Of a DNA stretch of 64,000 bases, positions 25,131 through 35,439 are shown in pieces (positions within the stretch are counted from its first letter, which is position 1; each line of letters starts with the position of its first letter). The stretch is from Natronolimnohabitans sp. A-GB9. GTDB lineage: Archaea; Halobacteriota; Halobacteria; Halobacteriales; Natrialbaceae. The position numbers were made by a program, and so were the translations under genes. The stretch is taken from the NCBI RefSeq assembly GCF_030848565.1, contig NZ_JAVDDV010000002.1, forward strand, positions 310,001 through 374,000. Reading direction: 5' to 3'. The notes beneath the pieces were generated by a model. The model ran no database searches, was not told the DNA's origin, and saw only the letters and a list, made by a program, of their open reading frames with translations.

Positions 25131-26195
25131 CTACTCGAGAACGGCCTCGAGCGCGTCCATCGCCCCATCTACTTTCTCGACGTCGGCGTTGTATCCCATG
25201 TGACCAAAGCGGAGAATGTCGTCTTTCATGTCGCCGAGTCCGGTCGCGAGCACGACGTCTGCTTCCTCGGCGACGCGCTCCTGAATCCGCTGTGCCTCGC
25301 CGGGGAGATGAACGGCCGTCACGGTCGGCGACGCTCGCTCGGGATCGGGGTAGATCTCGAGTCCCAGTTCACGACCGCGCTCGCGACACCGCTTGGCGGC
25401 AGCCTCGTGGCGCTCGAGGACGGACTCGAGACCCTCCTCGAGCAGCCGATCGACGGCCGTCTCGAGTGCAGCAACGTTTGCGTTCAGGTGCGTGTAGGGG
25501 AAGCCGTCGGAGACGTCCCGCCACGGGAGGAAGTTCGTATACAGCGAGTCCGGGTCGCGCTCTGCTATCGCGTCCCAGGCCCGGTCGCTGATCGCGGCCG
25601 TGGTCAACCCCGGCGGCGCGCTGAAACACTTCTGGGAAGCGCCGAGGCAGACGTCGATCCGATCGGTCGGCACTGACGTCCCACCCAGTGAGGAGACGGC
25701 GTCGACGACGCTCAACACGTCGTACTCCTCGAGGAGGTCGAGGACGGGCTCGAGATCGTTGAGCGTCCCCGTCGGCGTCTCACAGTGGACCATCGTCGCC
25801 AGCGCGAACGGCTCGTCGGCGTCGGCGGCCGCCTCGAGTGACGCCTCGATGGCCTCGAGATCGAGGCCCTCGTCGTACGGCGCGGAGACGAGTTCGGCGT
25901 CACCGTCGGCGGACGCGACGAAATCGGCGAAGCCGTCGCCGTAGCGCCCGTTGGAGAGACAGCAGACGCGGTCGCCGGGCGCGACCAGCGAGGTGATCGC
26001 CGCCTCGAGGCCCAGAATGCCCTCGCCGCCGGGGACGATGACGTCGTGATCCGTGTCGTAGACGTCTGCGAGTTTCTCACAGAGCGCCTCGTACCGCGTC
26101 GCGAAGTCGGGATCGACGTCCGGGTTCGGTTGCGGTTCGGCCATCGCCTCCCTGACGGACGGCGGCACTGCAGTCGGTCCTGGTGTGAACTGCAT
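25131..26195 (-). CDS. Class V aminotransferase (serine-pyruvate/alanine-glyoxylate type)
   Basis: 354 residues. PLP Lys in CLGASQKCFSAPPGLT (about residue 190); the cofactor ring is contacted through VVDAVSSLGG (Asp of the SLGG motif). The opening FTPGPTAVPPSVREAM is typical of SgaA/AgxT. It transfers amino groups between alanine or serine and glyoxylate or pyruvate. Only the class, not the donor, is certain. Next gene, an SDR, lies 58 bp upstream in the same direction. Confidence 0.92.
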   Translation of the reverse strand: MQFTPGPTAVPPSVREAMAEPQPNPDVDPDFATRYEALCEKLADVYDTDHDVIVPGGEGILGLEAAITSLVAPGDRVCCLSNGRYGDGFADFVASADGDAELVSAPYDEGLDLEAIEASLEAAADADEPFALATMVHCETPTGTLNDLEPVLDLLEEYDVLSVVDAVSSLGGTSVPTDRIDVCLGASQKCFSAPPGLTTAAISDRAWDAIAERDPDSLYTNFLPWRDVSDGFPYTHLNANVAALETAVDRLLEEGLESVLERHEAAAKRCRERGRELGLEIYPDPERASPTVTAVHLPGEAQRIQERVAEEADVVLATGLGDMKDDILRFGHMGYNADVEKVDGAMDALEAVLE

Positions 26196-26253
26196 GGTCG
26201 TCCTGCGGGCCGCCCACGGGAGTCGGTTACGGTGAGTTCGAGGTCACGGGACA

Positions 26254-26997
26254 CTACGAGAGCAGCCGTCGACACACCGCCTCGGGCATCGCGTGGAGCA
26301 GCCACGCGACCAGCCGCCAGCGGCGTGTCACGTAGACGTGGGTTCGCTCCTTGCGGATCGCCCGTGCGATCTGTTCGGCGGCCGTCTCGGGCGAACACTG
26401 CCAGAACGAGCCGTAGGCCATCTCAGTGTCGACGAACCCCGGTTCGATCGTCGTGATCGTCACATCGGCGTCGCTGTCCGTCTGTCGATCTCGCAGTCCC
26501 TCGAGGTATCGCGAGACGTAGGCCTTCGAGGCGTTGTACGCCTGCGTCCCGCCGTTACCGAACCGGGAAGCGACCGAAGAGATACCCACGAGGTGGCCGT
26601 CCCGGTCGGTAGCGGTGTCGGAGTCGCGTTCGAAGTACTCCATCGCGGCCGTCGCGATAGCGGTGAACCCACGGACGTTGACGTCGATCGTCCGGCGTTC
26701 GGTCTCCCACTCGAGGTCGTGGTTCGCGTCGCCGACGCCGGCGCTGACGACGACCACGTCGACCGACGGCATCGCTTCGGCGAGCTGGAAAAAGCCCTCG
26801 CGGGCGTCGTCGACGTCGGTGACGTCCATCGTCGCGACGTAAGCCTGAGTCGGTAACTCGCTGCCGATCCGTTGCAAACGCTCCGTTCTGCGGGCAGCCA
26901 AGCCGATCCGATACCCCTCCTCGGCGAGCGTTCGGGCCAGCGCCTCGCCGATCCCCGACGACGCGCCGACGACGATCGCTCCGCGTGGTTCGCTCAC
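26254..26997 (-). CDS. Short-chain dehydrogenase/reductase
   Basis: 247 residues from GTG 26997 (the frame extends to 27054 but the fold starts at EPRGAIVVGASSGIG). NAD(P) motif VGASSGIG (about 7-14), VVVSAGVG, and the catalytic YNASKAYVSRYLEGL (Tyr/Lys). The Arg pair after the first strand (ARRTERL) suggests NADPH preference. The C-terminus ends in WLLHAMPEAVCRRLLS, which could touch the membrane. Same strand as the aminotransferase. Confidence 0.9.
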   Translation of the reverse strand: MSEPRGAIVVGASSGIGEALARTLAEEGYRIGLAARRTERLQRIGSELPTQAYVATMDVTDVDDAREGFFQLAEAMPSVDVVVVSAGVGDANHDLEWETERRTIDVNVRGFTAIATAAMEYFERDSDTATDRDGHLVGISSVASRFGNGGTQAYNASKAYVSRYLEGLRDRQTDSDADVTITTIEPGFVDTEMAYGSFWQCSPETAAEQIARAIRKERTHVYVTRRWRLVAWLLHAMPEAVCRRLLS

Positions 26998-27154
26998 GTC
27001 TCGAGATTTGCCGGCACCGATGTGAAGATTCCGACACGACTGGAGCACGACCACGCCGGGACGGACGACTGGACGACCCTCGATGGGGAGCGCGTGGCGA
27101 CGTCCTCGAGACCGAAGGCGGTACGCCTTTGGCGCGGTCGGTCGTCGAACCGAT

Positions 27155-27640
27155 ATGATCGACGCGGTCGCCGCCCTCGCGGTCGTCCTGCTCGTCGGCG
27201 GCGTCGTCGGAACGCTCGTCCCGCTGGTCCCCGGTGGGTTGCTCTCGTTGTCGGGCGTCTACCTCTACTGGTGGCAGTCAGGCTTTGCCGAGCCTGGAAC
27301 GATCACGCTCGCCGTGCTCACACTGTTGGGCCTGCTGACCCTGTTTGCGGAGCTGTTCGCCGGCTCGCTCGCCGCTCGAGCCGGCGGTGCGTCGTGGACG
27401 ACGACGACCATCGCAGCCGCCGTGGCGATCGTCCTGCTGTTGGTCACCGGCCCGCTCGGATTGCTCGTCGGACTGTTCGGGACCGTCTTCGTCGTCGAGT
27501 ACGTCCGGCGGGGCGACGCCGCACACAGCACTCGATCGGCGCTGTTCGCCACCGTCGGGACGCTCGCTTCGACGGCACTGCAGGCGCTGTTGACGCTGAC
27601 GATCCTCGTGACGTTCGTCCTCGCCGTGTTCGTGCTGTAA
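27155..27640 (+). CDS. DUF456 family membrane protein
   Basis: 161 residues from ATG 27155. Four to five hydrophobic helices with Gly-rich turns: GGVVGTLVPLVPGGLLSLSG at the N-terminus and GPLGLLVGLFGTVFVVEY in the middle, the family pattern of DUF456. Integral membrane protein of unknown function. Divergent from the SDR gene. Confidence 0.85.
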   Translation: MIDAVAALAVVLLVGGVVGTLVPLVPGGLLSLSGVYLYWWQSGFAEPGTITLAVLTLLGLLTLFAELFAGSLAARAGGASWTTTTIAAAVAIVLLLVTGPLGLLVGLFGTVFVVEYVRRGDAAHSTRSALFATVGTLASTALQALLTLTILVTFVLAVFVL

Positions 27641-27750
27641 GGGCGACGTCGGTCGTCGCCGCTTTCGGCTTCGGTTCCAGTATAGTACCGAAATTCGTAT
27701 TCGACCGGCCGTGGTCGGAATTTATCCGTCTGTACAACAGTGATACTAGC

Positions 27751-28005
27751 ATGGGTATGTTCGAACGGCTCGGCGAGAAAGTCGAGCGACTGAAACAGGA
27801 AGCGGTAGCCGGACGGGAAGACAGCGTCGAGTTTCGCTGTCGCGACTGCGGAGAAGGGTTCTACAGCGAACCGGAAGCGTGTCCGGAGTGTGGAAGCACC
27901 GAGATAGCTCGCGTCGAATCCGCCACCGAACCCGAGTCGGAAGCAAAGGCGGAGTCAGCGTCAGACGCGAACTCGGAGTCAGAATCGGAGACTAACACGA
28001 AGTGA
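27751..28005 (+). CDS. Small zinc-ribbon protein
   Basis: 84 residues from ATG 27751 (ATG 27757 is an equally placed alternative). A short basic/acidic helix (residues 3-20) precedes a zinc ribbon, CRDCGEGF (about 29-36) and CPECGS (44-49). The tail is rich in Ser, Glu and Ala. Probably a small nucleic-acid or protein-binding adaptor; no partner identified. Confidence 0.8.
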   Translation: MGMFERLGEKVERLKQEAVAGREDSVEFRCRDCGEGFYSEPEACPECGSTEIARVESATEPESEAKAESASDANSESESETNTK

Positions 28006-28064
28006 CGCCACCAGCCGGACACGCAGACTGTCGCAGTCGACGCGATCGGTAATCGAGTCGACGG

Positions 28065-29783
28065 TCAGGGGTGGGTGTAGTAGACGACCGTCTCGTCGTC
28101 CTCGTGACGGTCGATGCGGGCGAAGCCGACGCGTTCGAACTGCACCAGTTCGTCTGCCTCGAGGCCGCCGACGCCGGGTTCGGCGTGGCCGGAGACGTCT
28201 CCATCGGGCGTTCGCATCCGAACGGTGACGTTCTCGTCGGCCGGCACCCAGTGGACGACGTCGACGTCGCCCTCGCGGACCACGTCGATCTCGTCGGCCG
28301 TGTACTCCAGGCCGTCGTCGGTGCCACGGAAACAGCCAAGCCCCTTGAGCCAGACGCGGTCCTCGTCGGCGGGGACGTCTTCGGACTCGAGTAACACGGC
28401 GTCGCTGGCGGGGATCTCCCGGACACCGCGGTCCTCGTGGTCGGGGTGCAGCGGCGGATTCGCCACTGCAGGCGGATCGCCGGCCAGCGAGAGCCGTTCG
28501 CCCTCGCGGACGAAAAAGCGGCGATCGGTCTCGTCGTCGATCAGTTCACGGTTGTTCGCGTAGATCGAGCTCATCGCGAGGTCGACGTCGCTGGTCGACG
28601 TTCCGAGTGCAGCCATCGCCTCGACGATCGCCTCACCGCGGATACCCCGCCGGCGCAGGCTCGAAAGTGTCGGCGCGCGTGGATCGTCCCAGCCGTCGAG
28701 TTCGCCCGTCTCGATCAGCTCCGAGATCGTCGACGTGCTCATCTTTACGTCGTAGGCGTCGATCTGGACGTGGCCCCAGTGGATGACCTCGGGGTACTCC
28801 CAGTCGAAGTAGTCGTAGACGAACTGCTGGCGTTTGGCCGAATCCTGGAGGTCGATCCCGCGGATGATGTGGCTGACCTCGAGGAGCTGATCGTCGATCC
28901 CCGACTGGAAGTCGAGCATCGGCCAGCATCGATAGTCGCTGGCTTCCTCACGGGGGTGGGGTGTATCGATCATCCGGAAGGCGACCCAGTCGCGCAGGGC
29001 GGGGTTCTTGTGCTCGATGTCGGTTTTCACCCGGAGAACCATCTCGCCGCTGTCGTACTCGCCGTCGATCATCGCCTCGAACTCCGATTTGACGGTCTCG
29101 ACGTCCTTGTCGCGGTGGGGACAAGGCTCGCCCGCGTTTTTCAGCTCCGAGAACTCCTCGCCCGAACACGAGCAGGTGTAGGCCCCGCCCAGTTCGATCA
29201 GCTCACGGGCGTACTCGTAGTAGGTCTCGAGGCGGTCACTTGCCTTGTAGGTCGCGTCGGGTTCGAAGCCCAGATACTCCAGATCCTCCAGAATAGCGTC
29301 GTAGGCCTCGAGATCGGGCCGTTTCGTCTCGGGATCGGTGTCGTCGAACCGGACACAGAACCAGCCGTCGTAGCGCTCCTTGTAGCTCCCGATGACCGCG
29401 GGCATCCGGGCGTGGCCGACGTGCCACGGTCCGTTCGGATTCGGCGCGACCCGCATTCGGACCTCGTCGTAGTCGTCGGCGTTTGGCAGTTCGGGGAGGT
29501 CGTGTTCGTCTTCCTCCGCTTCGGCTTCGATCTCCGCGAGTTCCTCGGGTGCGAGGTCCTCGAGTCGTTCGCGTTTCTCCGCGTAGGAGAGATCGTTGAC
29601 ACGGCCGACGACTCCGCCGGCGATCCCGGGAATCTCGTCGCCGTGCTCGCGGAAGTCGGGGTTGTCGCCCATCAGCGGCCCCATGATAGCGCCGACGTCG
29701 GCGTCGCTCTCGTGTTTCACTGCGTTTAGCAGCGCGTGTTTCTCCGCCTCGCGCTCGATGCGCTCGCGTAACTCGTCGTTCAT
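28065..29783 (-). CDS. gltX: Glutamyl-tRNA synthetase
   Basis: 572 residues from ATG 29783. Class I synthetase of the archaeal GlxRS type. It has an N-terminal archaeal extension (1-105), the HIGH-equivalent in APNPNGPWHVGHAR (about 110-123), and the KMSKS-equivalent KMSTS. A CSCSGEEF/CPH cluster (about 205-222) probably binds zinc. In archaea this enzyme usually charges both tRNA-Glu and tRNA-Gln, the latter repaired by GatDE (family knowledge). Convergent with the zinc-ribbon gene. Its tRNA-Glu(CUC) substrate is encoded at 11734. Confidence 0.95.
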   Translation of the reverse strand: MNDELRERIEREAEKHALLNAVKHESDADVGAIMGPLMGDNPDFREHGDEIPGIAGGVVGRVNDLSYAEKRERLEDLAPEELAEIEAEAEEDEHDLPELPNADDYDEVRMRVAPNPNGPWHVGHARMPAVIGSYKERYDGWFCVRFDDTDPETKRPDLEAYDAILEDLEYLGFEPDATYKASDRLETYYEYARELIELGGAYTCSCSGEEFSELKNAGEPCPHRDKDVETVKSEFEAMIDGEYDSGEMVLRVKTDIEHKNPALRDWVAFRMIDTPHPREEASDYRCWPMLDFQSGIDDQLLEVSHIIRGIDLQDSAKRQQFVYDYFDWEYPEVIHWGHVQIDAYDVKMSTSTISELIETGELDGWDDPRAPTLSSLRRRGIRGEAIVEAMAALGTSTSDVDLAMSSIYANNRELIDDETDRRFFVREGERLSLAGDPPAVANPPLHPDHEDRGVREIPASDAVLLESEDVPADEDRVWLKGLGCFRGTDDGLEYTADEIDVVREGDVDVVHWVPADENVTVRMRTPDGDVSGHAEPGVGGLEADELVQFERVGFARIDRHEDDETVVYYTHP

Positions 29784-29888
29784 TACTCGAGGGTATTCGT
29801 GCCCGGACCAAAACCCCCGCGGTGTTGAATCGACGGCGCCGACACGGGCCAGCACGCGTCGGTCCCGTCGTCGGGACCGCTGGACGGA

Positions 29889-32807
29889 TCACCTCGCGGC
29901 CGGAGCCTCGTCGAATATCGACTCGAGGAGTCGTTTCTGTGCGGTTCGAAGGTGTTCGTGGAACGTCGCCGGTGCGATATCGAGCCGATCCGCGACCGCT
30001 TCGCCCGTGTTCTCCCGCGGCCAGTCGAAAAAGCCGGCGTAGTAGGCGGTATCGAGGACGGCCCGCTGGCGGGACGTCAACTCCTCGAGTGGCTCGAGAG
30101 CGTCACCTCGATCGCCTTCGAAGGCAGACCGCCTTACCTGCCGGTGGGCAAGCGTCTGGACGTCGGGAGACACCTCGCGGACGACGTCGACCACATGCCG
30201 AACGTCGGTCCCCAGCGGCACGTGAACCGTCAGACGGAGATCACCGTCCTCGAGGGCAGCGGCCGCGACGGCACCGCCGTGAGATGCGATTCGCGTGAGC
30301 AGCGGTTCCTCGAATGTTCGGATTTCGAACCGAATCGCCGGGCCGTCGACGGCGATCCGCTGGACGGAGTCGACGGCCGATATCGACCGATCGAGGGTTT
30401 CGACGACGTCCATCGCTTCGAGTGGCGCGGTTCCGTAGACGAGGTGTTCGTCGTCACCGGCCTGGACCGTCCTGTCGAACGTGATCGTCCCGTCGTGGTC
30501 CGGAGCGCCGGAGACGTCGGGAAGCAGCAGTTCGACCTCGGTGACCTCGTCGCTGGTCAGAGCACGTTTTCGCGTGACGGCAGCGATAGCGTGACCGATA
30601 ATCGTTCCGATCTGACCGATAACGGCCGTCTGTTCGTCGGTGAACGCGTCCGGTCGACTGGCGTGGAGGCCGAGAACGCCGTACAGCGTTCCATCGTACT
30701 GGATCGGAATCGCAGCGACGGATCGATACCCGTATTCACGGGCGTGGTCACGCCACCGCGCGTCGTCTAGTTCGGAGAACGCGTCGTTCGTGACGTGGAC
30801 GTCCTGCGTTCTGATCGCGTCGGTGATCGGATCCCGACCCCCCGACTCGGATGGATCGATCGTGGCGTCGATTCCATCGAGACAGCCGTCGATACCGGCT
30901 TCGGCGTGCGTTCGTACCGCTCCCGCCTCCGCGTCGACCTCGGCGATCCACGCGAACTCGTAAATCTCCGAGTCGGCGAGAACGTCACACGCCACGTGGT
31001 AGATGTCGGCACGGGTCGGTCGGTAGAGCACGGCGTCGGTAATCGTTCTGACGACGCCGTTGAGTTGGGCGAGTGCGGTCTGGTGGCCGCGCTGGCGTTC
31101 GATCGCTGCCGCGAGGATGACGGCGATGGTTCGGACGAACGCGACGTCCTCGTCGGTAAACGATCGGCGTTCGACGTCGTGGACGCCGAAGATACCCCAT
31201 GGCTCGTCGACGGAGCCGATTATCGTGCTGATACCGCCGACGACGTCGTGACTGGTGAGGAGTTCGGGACCGTGAAAACGCGTCTCGGCTCGCAGATCGT
31301 CGACGACGACGGGCGCTTTCGAGAGCAACGTGTATCCCGACTGTGAGTTCTCGTCGGCGTCGACGGTTACCGAGCCGACGCTGCCGTTCCGCCAGCCGAC
31401 GCCTTGACACAGTAGTAGATCCCCCGACTCGGGGTCGAGGTCGAGTACCTTGGCGTAAGCAGCGTCGAGCGTGTCGGCGACGACGCGGGTCGCCTCGGAC
31501 ATGAGTTCGTCGAGGTCGTCGGTCTCGAGTGCGAGCTGTCCGAGGTTCGCGACAGCCCGTTGCTGGCGTGCCCGGCGCTTGAGTTCACTCGCTTGCTCGG
31601 TTCGTTCAGTGACGTCCTGGGCCATCGTCATTCCGGCGAACGGCTCGCCGGTATCGTCCGTGATGGGGACCGTATGAACGTTCCAGTGGCGCCCAACGGA
31701 GGCGAATTCGACGACCGCCCTGTCGCCGTTCAACGCTGTCCGCATCGCGGACTCGAGTTCGTCGGCGACGTCGTCGCCCCACACGTCACGCGGCGTTGTA
31801 CCTTCGACCTCGCTACGAGCGACCGGGAGCGATTCGAACACCTGTCCTGCGGCGAGGGTGTACGTGAGGTCGTCGTCGAACAGTGTGACGATCCCGTTAG
31901 GGAAACACTCGGCGAGCGTTCGGTACCGACGCTCGCTTTGCTCGAGTGCTCGCTCGCGAGCCTTGCGCTCGGAGACGTCCCGGAAGTAGACCGACAGCCC
32001 CGTCTCGGAGGGGTACGCACGAACTTCGAACCACGCGTCCAGCGGCTCCGGGTAGTACTCCTCGAACGTCACCGTCTCCTGTCGGCGGACTGCACGCTCG
32101 TAGCTCGATCTGAACACGGCGTCGCTTGCCGCCGGAAACTCGTCCCAGACGTCTTTCCCGACGAGGTCGCGTCCGTCGTAGTTGATCAACGCTTCCGCGC
32201 GCTCGTTGAGGTAGGTAAACCGCCACTGCTCGTCGAGAGCAAAAAACGCGTCCGAGATCCGACCGTAGACCTCCTCGAGTTCGTGGCGAGTCGTCTCGTT
32301 TTCGATCGCCGCCGAGAGGGTCTCCGCGACGTTTCGGACGAACTGAACGTCCTGTTCGGTCGCCGATCGACGGTCGGTCGAGTACGTCACCAGCAACCCC
32401 CATGGCTCCTCTGAGGGGCCGATGCGGACACTGATACCGCCGGTGATGTCGTCCGCCGTCAGCCAGTCGAACGGCGGTCGCTGTTCGGTCCGAGCGTCCT
32501 CGAGGATCACGGGCTGGGCCGAAAGCACCGACTCGGCATTCGGGTCCGACTCGAGGACCGCAACCGTCGGGTCGGCGTCGCCCTCCCATCCGACGCCAGC
32601 CCTGAAAGCGAACTCGTCGGCGGCGGGTCGGTATTCGAGTACGGCCGCGAACTCGTTGCCGAGGGTCTCCGCCACCGTGACTGCGACCTCGTCGACGAAC
32701 TGATCGAAGTCGTCCGTCTCGAGTGCTCGCTGGGCGAGGTCGGCGACTGCTTCCTGCTGGCGGAGGCCCAACCGATGTTCGCCGTCCGAATCGGGGGGCG
32801 GATCCAT
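29889..32807 (-). CDS. Multi-sensor Bat-type HTH regulator (GAF-PAS-PAS-GAF-GAF-HTH)
   Basis: 972 residues from ATG 32807. Order inferred from the sequence: GAF (about 10-170), PAS (175-300, FFALDEQWRFTYLNERAE), PAS (310-420), two GAF domains (about 430-590 and 600-755), a Bat-associated domain, then a C-terminal HTH_10 helix-turn-helix (ELTSRQRAVLDTAYYAGFFDWPRENTGEAVADRL). The repeated EPWGLL/EPWGIFGVHD/LYGVLGLHA strands mark the three GAFs. There is no histidine kinase or receiver domain, so signal sensing and DNA binding lie in one chain. Ligands and targets are unknown; bacterio-opsin activator is the founding member of the family. Confidence 0.9.
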   Translation of the reverse strand: MDPPPDSDGEHRLGLRQQEAVADLAQRALETDDFDQFVDEVAVTVAETLGNEFAAVLEYRPAADEFAFRAGVGWEGDADPTVAVLESDPNAESVLSAQPVILEDARTEQRPPFDWLTADDITGGISVRIGPSEEPWGLLVTYSTDRRSATEQDVQFVRNVAETLSAAIENETTRHELEEVYGRISDAFFALDEQWRFTYLNERAEALINYDGRDLVGKDVWDEFPAASDAVFRSSYERAVRRQETVTFEEYYPEPLDAWFEVRAYPSETGLSVYFRDVSERKARERALEQSERRYRTLAECFPNGIVTLFDDDLTYTLAAGQVFESLPVARSEVEGTTPRDVWGDDVADELESAMRTALNGDRAVVEFASVGRHWNVHTVPITDDTGEPFAGMTMAQDVTERTEQASELKRRARQQRAVANLGQLALETDDLDELMSEATRVVADTLDAAYAKVLDLDPESGDLLLCQGVGWRNGSVGSVTVDADENSQSGYTLLSKAPVVVDDLRAETRFHGPELLTSHDVVGGISTIIGSVDEPWGIFGVHDVERRSFTDEDVAFVRTIAVILAAAIERQRGHQTALAQLNGVVRTITDAVLYRPTRADIYHVACDVLADSEIYEFAWIAEVDAEAGAVRTHAEAGIDGCLDGIDATIDPSESGGRDPITDAIRTQDVHVTNDAFSELDDARWRDHAREYGYRSVAAIPIQYDGTLYGVLGLHASRPDAFTDEQTAVIGQIGTIIGHAIAAVTRKRALTSDEVTEVELLLPDVSGAPDHDGTITFDRTVQAGDDEHLVYGTAPLEAMDVVETLDRSISAVDSVQRIAVDGPAIRFEIRTFEEPLLTRIASHGGAVAAAALEDGDLRLTVHVPLGTDVRHVVDVVREVSPDVQTLAHRQVRRSAFEGDRGDALEPLEELTSRQRAVLDTAYYAGFFDWPRENTGEAVADRLDIAPATFHEHLRTAQKRLLESIFDEAPAAR

Positions 32808-32848
32808 GGTCTCTGTGAGATGTCCGGCGATAAAACAGTATCTCCGGT

Positions 32849-32933
32849 CAGAATCGCTGTCTGTCAGTTTCGGCACAACCCCGATCCGTCCGCGGTTGTG
32901 CCGGCAAAACGAAACGCTACAACGCTCGGCTCA
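32849..32933. repeat. Degenerate family A-like palindrome
   Basis: An inner stem CGGCACAACC / CGGTTGTGCCG (about 32878-32910) closely resembles the centre of the copy at 41409. The outer arms are poorly conserved. The right end runs into CTCGGCTCA, whose TCA is the stop codon of the isoprenyl synthase gene, and a TCA is also present at 32849. Probably an old family A remnant. Confidence 0.4.
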
Positions 32934-33989
32934 GTAGCCGCGTTCGATCAGGTAATCCGCGAGTTCCTCGAGTAGCATCCGGGCTTCGTTGTCCGGCACC
33001 ACTTCGAGTCGCGCTTTCCCTTGTTCGACCAGTTCGCGGGCGCGATCGTTCGCGTAATCGATCGACCCGACGGTCTCGAGGCGAGCGACCGCGTCGTCGA
33101 TCTCGGCCTCCGTGACCGCGTCGACGTCGTCGGTGTCGACCAGGTTTTCGACGTCGACACCCTGTTCGCGGGCGTGGACGGTGATCAGCGTCTGCTTGTT
33201 CTCGACTAAGTCGCTTCCGCGCTGTTTGCCGAGTTTCTCGCTTGGGACGGTCAGATCGAGGACGTCGTCGTGGATCTGGAACGCACGGCCAATGTCGAGC
33301 CCGTAGCCGTACAGCGCGTCGACAGTCTCGTCGTCGGCACCGAGCAAGATGGCGGGCAGACAGGCCGACGCGGCGTACAGCACTGCGGTCTTCTGCTCGA
33401 CCATCTCGAGGTACTCCTCGGGGGAAACGTCGTCACGTTGCTCGAAGGTCACGTCCAGCGACTGTCCCTCACAGATCTTCGTACAGGTCGTCGCGAGGAC
33501 GTCTAAGGCATCGACCAGCCGATCGGGTTCCGCACCCGTCTCGAGCATGATCTCGAAGGCCTTCGAGTAGAGCGTGTCGCCGGCGAGAATGGCCGTCTCG
33601 AGATCGTACTCGCGATGGACGGCCGGAACGCCGCGTCTGAGATCGTCGTCGTCCATGATGTCGTCGTGGATCAGGGTAAACGACTGGATGACTTCGACGC
33701 TGACTGCGGCGTCCATGATGTCGATCGTATCGTCTGCGTCGTCGTGAAGGGTCGGGAACTCGCGGTAGTCGGTCGACAGCGGCTCGACGTCGGCGAGCGC
33801 TTCCGCCGTCGTCAGGAGGACGGCCGGCCGCAGCCGTTTGCCACCCGCGTCGAGCAGATAACGCGACGCTTCGTAGAGCCGCTCGGGCCGCTGGATCGGG
33901 AGCTCTGCCGGGATCGCGTCGTTGACCAACTCGCGGCGCTCCCGGACCGCCCCGAGCACCGCCTCATCTCGTGTCTCGGAACTGGTCAT
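32931..33989 (-). CDS. idsA: Isoprenyl (geranylgeranyl/farnesyl) diphosphate synthase
   Basis: 352 residues from ATG 33989 (the frame upstream of this overlaps the RNase J gene). First Asp-rich motif LIHDDIMDDDDLRRG (about residues 105-119) and second FQIHDDVLDLT, with GGKRLRP near residue 48. It elongates DMAPP/GPP with IPP for archaeol lipids, carotenoids and menaquinone side chains. It begins 1 bp after the RNase J stop, a link often seen in archaea. Product chain length cannot be read with certainty. Confidence 0.93.
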   Translation of the reverse strand: MTSSETRDEAVLGAVRERRELVNDAIPAELPIQRPERLYEASRYLLDAGGKRLRPAVLLTTAEALADVEPLSTDYREFPTLHDDADDTIDIMDAAVSVEVIQSFTLIHDDIMDDDDLRRGVPAVHREYDLETAILAGDTLYSKAFEIMLETGAEPDRLVDALDVLATTCTKICEGQSLDVTFEQRDDVSPEEYLEMVEQKTAVLYAASACLPAILLGADDETVDALYGYGLDIGRAFQIHDDVLDLTVPSEKLGKQRGSDLVENKQTLITVHAREQGVDVENLVDTDDVDAVTEAEIDDAVARLETVGSIDYANDRARELVEQGKARLEVVPDNEARMLLEELADYLIERGY

Positions 33990-33990
33990 A

Positions 33991-35343
33991 TCAGTCGACA
34001 AGCTGGATGAGGTTGCCGTTGCGCGAGACGTGGAGGTCTCGTCCCATCTGGTACCCCTCGCTTTCACAGAGGTTGACGTAGCCCGATAGCCCCTTCAGGT
34101 CCTGGTGGGCTGGGATGATGTGCTGGGGCTGGAGCGCATCGAGCATCTTGTAGTGGCCCTCCTGGTTCAAGTGGCCGGAGACGTGGATGTCGTCGTAGAC
34201 GCGGGCTCCCTGCATACCGAGCAGTTTCTCGGCCTGGTAGCGCTGGCCCTCGTTGGTTGGCTCCGGAATGACGCGGGCGGAGAAGACGACCTTGTCGCCG
34301 TTGTCCAGTTCGTAGGGCGTCTCGCCGCGGGCCATCCGCGTGAGCATCGCACGCGGCTCGCCCTGGTGGCCCGTCACGACGGGTAGGAAGTTCTCCTTGC
34401 CCTCGTTCATGATCCGCTTGAACGTCCGGTCGACGGACTTGCGGTGACCGAACATCCCGAGGTCGTCCGGGAAGTCGACGAAGTCGAGACGTTCCGCGGT
34501 CCCCGAATACTTCTCCATCGACCGGCCGAGCAGGACGGGCTGGCGGCCGATATCTTTGGCAAACTCGACGAGACTCGTCACACGCGAGATGTGACTCGAG
34601 AACGTCGTCGCGACGATCCCGCCGTCGTAGTCCTCCATACTGTAGAGGACGTCACGAAGGTGCTCGCGGGCGACACTCTCGGAGGGCGTCCGGCCCTTCT
34701 TGTTCGCGTTCGTACAGTCCTCGATGTAACAGAGGACCCCCTCGCCTTCGCGGCCGATCTCACGGAACCGCTTCATGTCGATCGGGTCGCCGATGACCGG
34801 CGAGTGGTCCATCCGCTTGTCCAGCCCGTAGACGACGGCGCCTTCCGGCGTGTGGAGGACCGGGTTGATCGCGTCGATAATCGAGTGGGTGACGTTGACG
34901 AACTCGAGGTCGACCTTGCCGGAGTCGCCGATCGACATCGTCTCGCCGGCGTCCATCTTGATCAGTTCGTTCTCGACGCCGAACTTCTGTTCGCCCTCGA
35001 TCTGCTGTTTGACGAGTTCGATCGTAAACGGCGTGGCGACGATCGGCGCGTCGTATCGGTGAGCCAGCTTCGAGATGGCACCGATGTGGTCTAAGTGACC
35101 GTGGGTCGGAACGATCGCCTGCACGTCGCCCTCCAAGTCGGACATGACCCGATCGTCGGGGATTGCGCCCATGTCGATCAGGTCGAGACTGTGCATCCGC
35201 TCGGTTTCGACGTTGTCGTGGATCAGCACCTGCGAGAGGTTCAGACCCATGTCGAAGATGACGACGTCGTCACCGGCGCGGACGGCAGTCATCTGCCGTC
35301 CGACTTCTTCGTAGCCGCCAATGGTTGCGATTTCGATTTCCAT
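33991..35343 (-). CDS. rnj: Ribonuclease J
   Basis: 450 residues. MBL/beta-CASP nuclease: [12 protein letters not shown] (metal HxHxDH, about 80-91), [18 protein letters not shown], the beta-CASP core with [22 protein letters not shown] and the final PAHQDLKGL His. Archaeal RNase J is a 5'-3' exoribonuclease in mRNA decay and processing (family knowledge). It is upstream of and almost touching idsA. A highly structured leader (35440-35520) precedes it, so its own mRNA may be a target. Confidence 0.95.
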   Translation of the reverse strand: MEIEIATIGGYEEVGRQMTAVRAGDDVVIFDMGLNLSQVLIHDNVETERMHSLDLIDMGAIPDDRVMSDLEGDVQAIVPTHGHLDHIGAISKLAHRYDAPIVATPFTIELVKQQIEGEQKFGVENELIKMDAGETMSIGDSGKVDLEFVNVTHSIIDAINPVLHTPEGAVVYGLDKRMDHSPVIGDPIDMKRFREIGREGEGVLCYIEDCTNANKKGRTPSESVAREHLRDVLYSMEDYDGGIVATTFSSHISRVTSLVEFAKDIGRQPVLLGRSMEKYSGTAERLDFVDFPDDLGMFGHRKSVDRTFKRIMNEGKENFLPVVTGHQGEPRAMLTRMARGETPYELDNGDKVVFSARVIPEPTNEGQRYQAEKLLGMQGARVYDDIHVSGHLNQEGHYKMLDALQPQHIIPAHQDLKGLSGYVNLCESEGYQMGRDLHVSRNGNLIQLVD

Positions 35344-35439
35344 GGTTCGTTGTACTGAAAGCCGCGATATGGACTCTCATCGAAACGGTCCGCGGACTCC
35401 CGGTTGTGCGGCCCCGGCGTCTTGCAGCGCGTCGGCCAT